Assembly: GCF_037325665.1 (NCBI RefSeq)
Contig: NC_090248.1
Span: forward strand, 13,219,833-13,283,832
Reading direction: 5' to 3'
From: Littorina saxatilis
Lineage: Eukaryota; Mollusca; Gastropoda; Littorinimorpha; Littorinidae
Length of the DNA: 64,000 nt
Within the stretch, counting starts at the first letter, position 1; every line of letters begins with the position of its first letter. A program made the position numbers and the translations under genes. The notes below the pieces were generated by a model, which saw only the letters and a list, made by a program, of their open reading frames with translations, ran no database searches and was not told where the DNA came from. Of this stretch, positions 58,517 to 64,000 are shown in pieces.

Positions 58517-59952
58517 CTACTGACACACGCCGAAGAAGTTGTTGAGGAAGGCTGTCTCGCTGAAGGTGCACGTGAGACCGGGAGCACAGTCGCACCATTC
58601 CTGCTGCTGGTTCCTCAGCAGACACTTCTCTCCCTGCTGCTTCAGCGGCTGGCAGAAACGACGGAATAATGATCCTCCACCGATGCCTCCGGGCAGCCTT
58701 GACCCCCCGAGAAGGTCACCGCCGACGGCTCGCTTGCGGCTGGTGACGGCTAGGCCAACGCGGACGCAGCACTCGCCAGTGTTGCAGGTCGGTTGACACG
58801 TGCCTTCGTTCTGTGACTGCTCTTTGAGGTGCAGAAGCTGATCCTTGTCCACGACCAGCTGACCCAAAGCCTGTGGAGAGTGCGTTTTTGTGTAAAGTGT
58901 AGTGTACAAAAGATGGAAAACCAGTGCATGCGTTAAAGCAGATTAAAAGCCTGATAAGAAAATTCAAGATAAAACTTTGTATGGCTAAGTCGTGAGATAT
59001 GCCTTGGCCAAATTGGTTGGCAATGAAAGCTTAAAAGTGAGACTGAGAGGTACATTCTGCATGCAGTAACCTGTCCTGTTAAGAGCAGCCCGGTGTGTCT
59101 GCTGGGCGCTATGCCCCGATAACCAATGCCCCCCCCCCCCCAAGTCCCCTCCCTTAAAAATAGGAAGTTCCGAGCCACCAAGAGAACCGCTAAAATAAAC
59201 AGCAATCTGGGTGCAACTAACTGATTAATTATCCAACTGACTAACCAACTCACTCACAAAAAACAAAGACGAAAAACAACTTACCCGTCAAAATAATATG
59301 GCACAATTAAGGATGATAGAGTAGGCTACAACAGTCGCATAATGCAGAAAAGAGAGGTGCAGATAATGGGACATACGGAGACAGAGAGAGATGATGATGA
59401 TGATGATGATGATGAGGCCAAAAAAAAAAATAGGTGTGGTTACGGTAACATAGCCAAAAAAAATAGGGTAGGTAGGTAGGCAATCACTTTTTTTTTAAAA
59501 CTTTTTTTTCTAATGTGTACAAATTAAACCTACTTGACAGGGAAATAAGTGTGCGACACGGGCGCTTTCGCTTTCATTGCGTTTTTTGCACTCGTTTTTT
59601 GTTGGTTTTTTTTGTTTTGACAAATGTAATAAAAAGTTATAGGATCGGCCCCTAAAAATAGGGTAGGTCGGGTTACCGTAACCACACCTATTTTATTTTT
59701 AGGCCTGATGATGATTGAACTTTATTCTTTAGAACGAGACAGAGAAACAGGACCAGCAACGGTCAGCCCATCAAGTACTTGCAACCAGAGATCTATGTGC
59801 GGACAAACAAAGCGATAGACAGACAGACAGATAGAGTGAAACCTAAAAAAGCGTACTCTCAATTATTCGGGGCAAAGAAAACGCACATAATTATGTGTAA
59901 GCTTACTTACCGGAGCTAGAAGCACGAGAAGAAGTAGCGGAAGATAAGTCAT
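58517..59952 (-). CDS. Secreted prokineticin/astakine-like ten-cysteine protein, paralogue B
   Basis: Two exons on the minus strand: 59952-59911 (MTYLPLLLLVLLAP) and 58870-58517, joined in phase 0 (donor GTAAGTAAG, acceptor CTCTCCACAG), giving 131 residues. Signal cleavage is likely after ALG. Ten cysteines fall in the same order as paralogue A: GTCQPTCNTGECCVR, RFCQPL, GEKC, WCDCAPGLTC and FGVCQ at the end. Between Cys4 and Cys5 is a Gly/Leu/Arg-rich loop (GGDLLGGSRLPGGIGGG) longer than A's. Both proteins share the SRKRA and CDCAPGLTC blocks and the exon structure, so they arose by tandem duplication. A peptide hormone, cytokine-like factor or venom-type peptide are all possible; the sequence does not decide. 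Confidence 0.85.
59416..59705. mobile_element. GGCCTAAAA-type MITE, copy 2
   Basis: Same inverted ends as the copy at 12593 (AATAGGTGTGGTTACGGTAA and its complement), opposite core orientation. It sits in the intron of paralogue B inside a (GAT)n stretch, so GATGATGA flanks both sides. Confidence 0.75.
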
Positions 59953-60463
59953 TATGTTGAAGGCTCGGTGTGGTGTCTGTAGAATCAGAGATGTTGTACC
60001 TCCACTACGCTTATTTTTTTTTTTTAGCAGACAAGTATGGCCCAGATCTTTCACTCGTAATCTTTCTGTCCCAGTTTCGTTTGCTTATATGTACGTACTA
60101 TCTGCGCACGTTCATCTGTGCCAGCGTGCGTGTGTGTATCTGTGTGTCTTTGTGAATGTGTGTGTTTGTGTGTTTGTGTGTGGGTGTGTGTTGCTCTTAT
60201 CTGTGCTTTTCCGTGGTGGTGAAGTGTACTCTTCTTCAGCAAAAAGCCAAGAGTTATTCAAAATGTGTGTTCTCTCCTAAATGTGACACTCGCTGACACA
60301 TGATTTATAACCCTCACTATCTGATTAATATGTATGTAAATGGATATGGTTATTGGCGCGTGCGCACGCGCGTGTGTGTGTCAGTGTGAGCAAAGAGCTT
60401 AAACGGACAAGCTTGTATGATAGAGGATGGTGGTGCAGAGGCGCGCGCATGCAGTGTAAGAGG

Positions 60464-60509
<46 letters not shown>

Positions 60510-60818
60510 ACCATCTCATTAGCCAACACTATACTTGCATATGATAAATTGCTATGACAGTAGATCCTCTATCTGGGGAGGACCAACCCTTCTTTAAAAG
60601 TACGTGACAGTAAATGACAGTTTCGACCTGCGGGTTTTCTCAAGCAAATAAAGATAAAAGAACACAAGCAAGAGAAAAGAAGAAAGAAAACGAAGATTAG
60701 AAGATAGACACAAAACTAGCATAGAAAGCTGACGTCAAAACCGAGAGACCAAGGCTAATCAATGCGCTGACAAACTAAATGTAAAAGCTTGGAGCGTCGC
60801 AGTTAATTGCCCTCTCTC

Positions 60819-60879
<61 letters not shown>

Positions 60880-61012
60880 AAAATGCCGACAAATCTTATC
60901 CGAGGTAAGCACGAATCGTGCAATTTGCTGCATTTGTTATTGTTAATTTAAAAAAAATAGAAATTGGGTTTCATTAAAATTTAACCTAATCCTCTTGACC
61001 GGGGCGTTTGGA

Positions 61013-61047
<35 letters not shown>

Positions 61048-61145
61048 GGGGAGGGGGTGTCTGCCTGTGTGCCAACTTGTTCGGTGACTTGAATGATGTG
61101 TGTTTTATACCCAAAACAATGAGGAGTGCTTACATCTGGTGCAAC

Positions 61146-61217
<72 letters not shown>

Positions 61218-61250
61218 TTTATTAAGGAGATTTCTATAGCGCATAACTAA

Positions 61251-61299
<49 letters not shown>

Positions 61300-61678
61300 G
61301 ATTAGGGGGCAGGGGTATAAGGGGAGAAGGAGGTACGTGGTGAGGGTGGTGCGTGAGGATTTCGTTGGACAGCAGTCATGCACTTGAACCATCTATACTG
61401 GTGTGGTACCTTCTCTTTGAAAAGCCAGGCTCTTTTAGCCCTGGAGTATAAAAAGAGATATTGTTTCGCTACCATGTCTTCGCGCTTTACGTTTCCACTA
61501 TGAATAAAAACACACTTTTTTAACATTAAAACCATAGATTCTAGCAAGATCATATAACAGTTAACTTAGAACAACGCTAGTAGTAGTAGCAGTAGTGGTA
61601 ATGAACCTCAACCCCGCTTCCTTCTTTTCCAACATCAGAAAATATAACGAGTTTTACTCTCAACGACGAGTGTTGGTG
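59953..61678. repeat. Intergenic repeats: (GT)n and (CT)n tracts
   Basis: (GT)-type tract at 60130-60190, (GT)n at 60467-60506 and 61015-61046, and (CT)n at 60812-60878, 61150-61213 and 61254-61297. No gene-like frame found. Confidence 0.65.
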
Positions 61679-62018
61679 TGCGCATTCGTTATCAACGGAA
61701 CAAGCCAGTGATTTCTCAAACTCACAAGAGACACCTAACATTGAATAACACACACGAACAAAAACACCCCAATTAATCGCCTTCATTTTTTATTCAACTC
61801 ATCCAGTTATAATCCATTCAAAAAAACCCCACTCCTCACGTCAAAACTAAACAATAGCTATCGCGGATTCAGCGTCGAAAGCGGAACCAGTAGCTATCGC
61901 GGATTCAGCGCCGGAACCGAAGCTGCAACCATTGCCTTACGATTCGTTGAAGTTTCTCTTAGCGACGGCGAGGACACTAGCCAGGAGTTCTCGCCCTGTA
62001 GGCACGATATCGCTCGCA
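61679..62018 (-). pseudogene. Tandem duplicate of the carboxypeptidase 3' end
   Basis: Repeats 62019-62337 almost exactly: the last ~26 codons of the carboxypeptidase (from ASDIVPTGRELLASVLAV to the stop), then the same 3' untranslated sequence and AATAAA. It has no acceptor of its own and lacks the catalytic part, so it is a leftover of duplication. It carries a 25-bp segment missing from the other copy, or gained here. Confidence 0.75.
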
Positions 62019-62249
62019 TTCGTTATCAACGGAACAAGCCAGTGATTTCTCAAACTCACAAGAGACACCTAACATTGAATAACACACACGAACAAAAACA
62101 CCCCAATTAATCGCCTTCATTTTTTATTCAACTCATCCAGTTATAATCCATTCAAAAAAAACCACTCCTCACGTCAAAACTAAACAATAGAAAGCGGAAC
62201 CAGTAGCTATCGCGGATTCAGCGCCGGAACCGAAGCTGCAACCATTGCC

Positions 62250-63952
62250 TTACGATTCGTTGAAGTTTCTCTTAGCGACGGCGAGGACACTAGCCAGGAG
62301 TTCTCGCCCTGTAGGCACGATATCGCTCGCTGGGAGGATAAATCCTCCAGTCCCCGCACCCGGTGCGGGTCTCAGCTCGTAGGCGATGGAGATGAAGTTG
62401 GAGTTGCTTCCCTGTTTTTCAACCAGCGCCCAGTCCCCTGACGTTCCTGCAGCAGCATCTGTGGCCGGCAGGGGAGAAAAAAAAGAGAAGAGAAACTATT
62501 GAATTCATTTTATTTTATTTCGTGCCTTTCACGTCGATCCCCATTGCTTGGACATATTGGCCACACTTTCCATCCATTGTTTATTTAATTGTATGTCTTA
62601 TGTCGCTTCCTTCCCGTAGAAAACTATAGCAGCACCAAGAGCGTGCTGCACAGGTATTTGCAGATGACAAGTTTTGTGTGTGTGCCACGGCGGTGACACT
62701 GGGATGGGACACGGGTACCGTCGCTGAGTTATTGCCATCAAGATGACCCATTTGTCCGAACAATAATAAATGTTACAATTTAGTTCCGAGCACAGACAGA
62801 AATCGAGTTTGTAAATACTGCTTTGCGTGAATAAACGGACACACTGCGGTTACAGTGTCTTCCAAAACTTAAAAAAAATATTAAAAAAGAAAAAGAAAAA
62901 CATAAACAACATACAGCCGATGGTAGCATAGGCGGTACCAACACCGTAGTTCCGGCCCGATGAAGCCTTCATGGCAGCACCCATGGCATTGCCATAGTCT
63001 CTCTGTCATGGAAAAACATATATTATTTGGCCTACTTCGTATAATAACATGTCCAATATATTTTGCACTGAAAATAATATGACGATATCGTCTTTCGGAC
63101 TATTGTGGAGATAATGTCCAGAGATGCTAATAATCTATAGAGGACATGATGCGATTCATTGCTAAGTCAAATCTTTCAGGCCAGACTGAAGTCCAAAGGT
63201 ATTATCTTATGACGTTAAAAATTATCTGGGAATGCATCCAAGATTGTTATTAAAATAAATTCATTATTTGTGCTGCATTATACCGAGTGTAGGAAACATA
63301 TACACTTTACATGTTATATTTAAAAAGGTGAACACACGTTGGTGTTGGCATTTTACCGGGAATTTCCCGTACTTTAGCCTTATTTGTGTCAAAATACCGG
63401 CAAAGAAATCGTCAACCGGTCACCAATACCGGTGTTGATTGCATTTGACACGGCGTGCGACCTTCACCTTAGGCCTAAATTCCGGAAATAACTCTGTTGG
63501 GTTGGTATGGGTTGTGAAAGAGGGAGTACTCTTACTTTTAGTGAGTCAAGCTTTCTACACATGCTCCTTGTCCACGTGTGTCAGACACACCCCTCGCTGA
63601 GTGACTGGCCTGTGATTTCAAGTGTGAAAGTTTGACTCACTGAAAGCAAGAGTATCTACTCTTTCTCCACCGACACAAACCAGACAGAGTTATTTCCTAA
63701 CATCGTCTGTTATACCGGGTCACGGGGTCGTGCAACACTGGTGAATGCGACTCACGTGGCGGGCGTTGACGATGCTGTTGGTGGACTGGTAGCTCCAGGG
63801 CAAGAGGAGCACCTGGGAGTAGCAGTGCACGGGCAGGTAGATGACCATGTTGTTCTGGAAGCGACGGAAGATGCTCTCCACAGCGTTGGTCTCGGGCTCG
63901 CTGTTGTAGCTGGTGCCGGGGTACGAGTCGGACGTGCAATAGCCGCTGCCCT
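62250..63952 (-). CDS. M14 zinc carboxypeptidase, C-terminal three exons (partial)
   Basis: Minus strand, running off the right edge. Exons are 63952-63756, 63002-62915 and 62458-62250, with GT/AG junctions and phases 0 and 1. The visible protein begins GSGYCTSDSYPGTSYNSEPE and continues ...VIYLPVHCYSQVLLLPWSYQ, the third zinc ligand His196 (bovine CPA numbering) with the following YSQ. Exon 3 has SIAYELRPAPGAGTGGFILP, placing the catalytic Glu270 in YELR, and ends KRNFNES. The zinc ligands His69 and Glu72 would lie in exons outside the window. By alignment to GGSIDW, TSGDW puts Gly at the pocket position that is Ile255 in CPA and Asp in CPB, so specificity is not predictable. AATAAA is at 62128-62123. 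Secretion and a digestive role are family inference. Confidence 0.88.
63003..63515 (-). other. Carboxypeptidase intron, rest
   Basis: AT-rich, with a CCGG/ACCGGT-rich segment at 63355-63440. No gene recognised. Confidence 0.5.
63516..63668. mobile_element. Foldback MITE in carboxypeptidase intron
   Basis: GAAAGAGGGAGTACTCTTAC with TTTTAGTGAGTCAA following (63517-63555) is mirrored, inverted and imperfectly, by TTTGACTCACTGAAAGCAAG with AGTATCTACTCTTTCTCC (63631-63668). The loop holds GTGTGTCAGACACACC-type sequence. Non-coding. Confidence 0.6.
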
Positions 63953-64000
63953 CTGTGCACAATGCAATGCCACATTAGGCCAAGAACAAATGCAGTGTTT

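Noticed and set aside
61679-62018. Second carboxypeptidase gene
   Set aside because: Only the final ~26 codons and 3' untranslated region are present; no catalytic residues and no acceptor.

Overview
The window looks like nuclear DNA of a marine gastropod mollusc. This is inferred from four spliced genes with large repeat-filled introns, a very high density of (GT)n, (CT)n and minisatellite DNA, tRNA-headed SINEs with a shared central domain, 5'-truncated LINEs with short tandem 3' tails, and many foldback MITEs. No species can be named. There are no bacterial-type operons, rRNA genes or CRISPR arrays.

Left third (1-18.7 kb): a single nested mobile block. A BEL/Pao-like LTR element spans 1738-18702, with 1.9-kb LTRs, a 5-bp target duplication and one long gag-like frame on the minus strand. 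It is interrupted by a 6.9-kb ISL2EU-type (PHIS group) DNA transposon at 8825-15714. That transposon carries two convergent, spliced genes: a SWIM-YqaJ nuclease (plus) and a THAP-DDE transposase (minus). It was itself hit by a LINE tail (about 9508-9975) and a MITE (12593-12880).

Middle (18.7-30.7 kb): microsatellites, a triplicated CpG-rich promoter-like unit (21274-22742) with a candidate non-coding first exon behind it, palindromic GC-rich repeats, a 12-copy 54-bp minisatellite, and SINEs.

30.7-51.1 kb (plus strand): a six-exon gene for a ~624-residue type II membrane glycosyltransferase-like protein with two related halves. Its introns hold a 59-bp array of tRNA-like SINE heads, several MITEs, partial duplicates of exon 3, a LINE fragment, a 27-bp minisatellite of about 34 copies and a young gag-bearing LTR element.

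52.5-60 kb (minus strand): two tandem paralogues encoding small secreted proteins with the ten-cysteine spacing of the prokineticin/astakine/colipase-like fold. Each has a signal-peptide exon joined in phase 0 to one domain exon.

62.2-64 kb (minus strand): the last three exons of an M14 zinc carboxypeptidase whose 3' end has been tandemly duplicated. The gene continues beyond the right edge.

The host genes share no visible pathway. Two encode predicted secreted signalling-like peptides, one a predicted membrane glycosyltransferase and one a predicted secreted or digestive peptidase.
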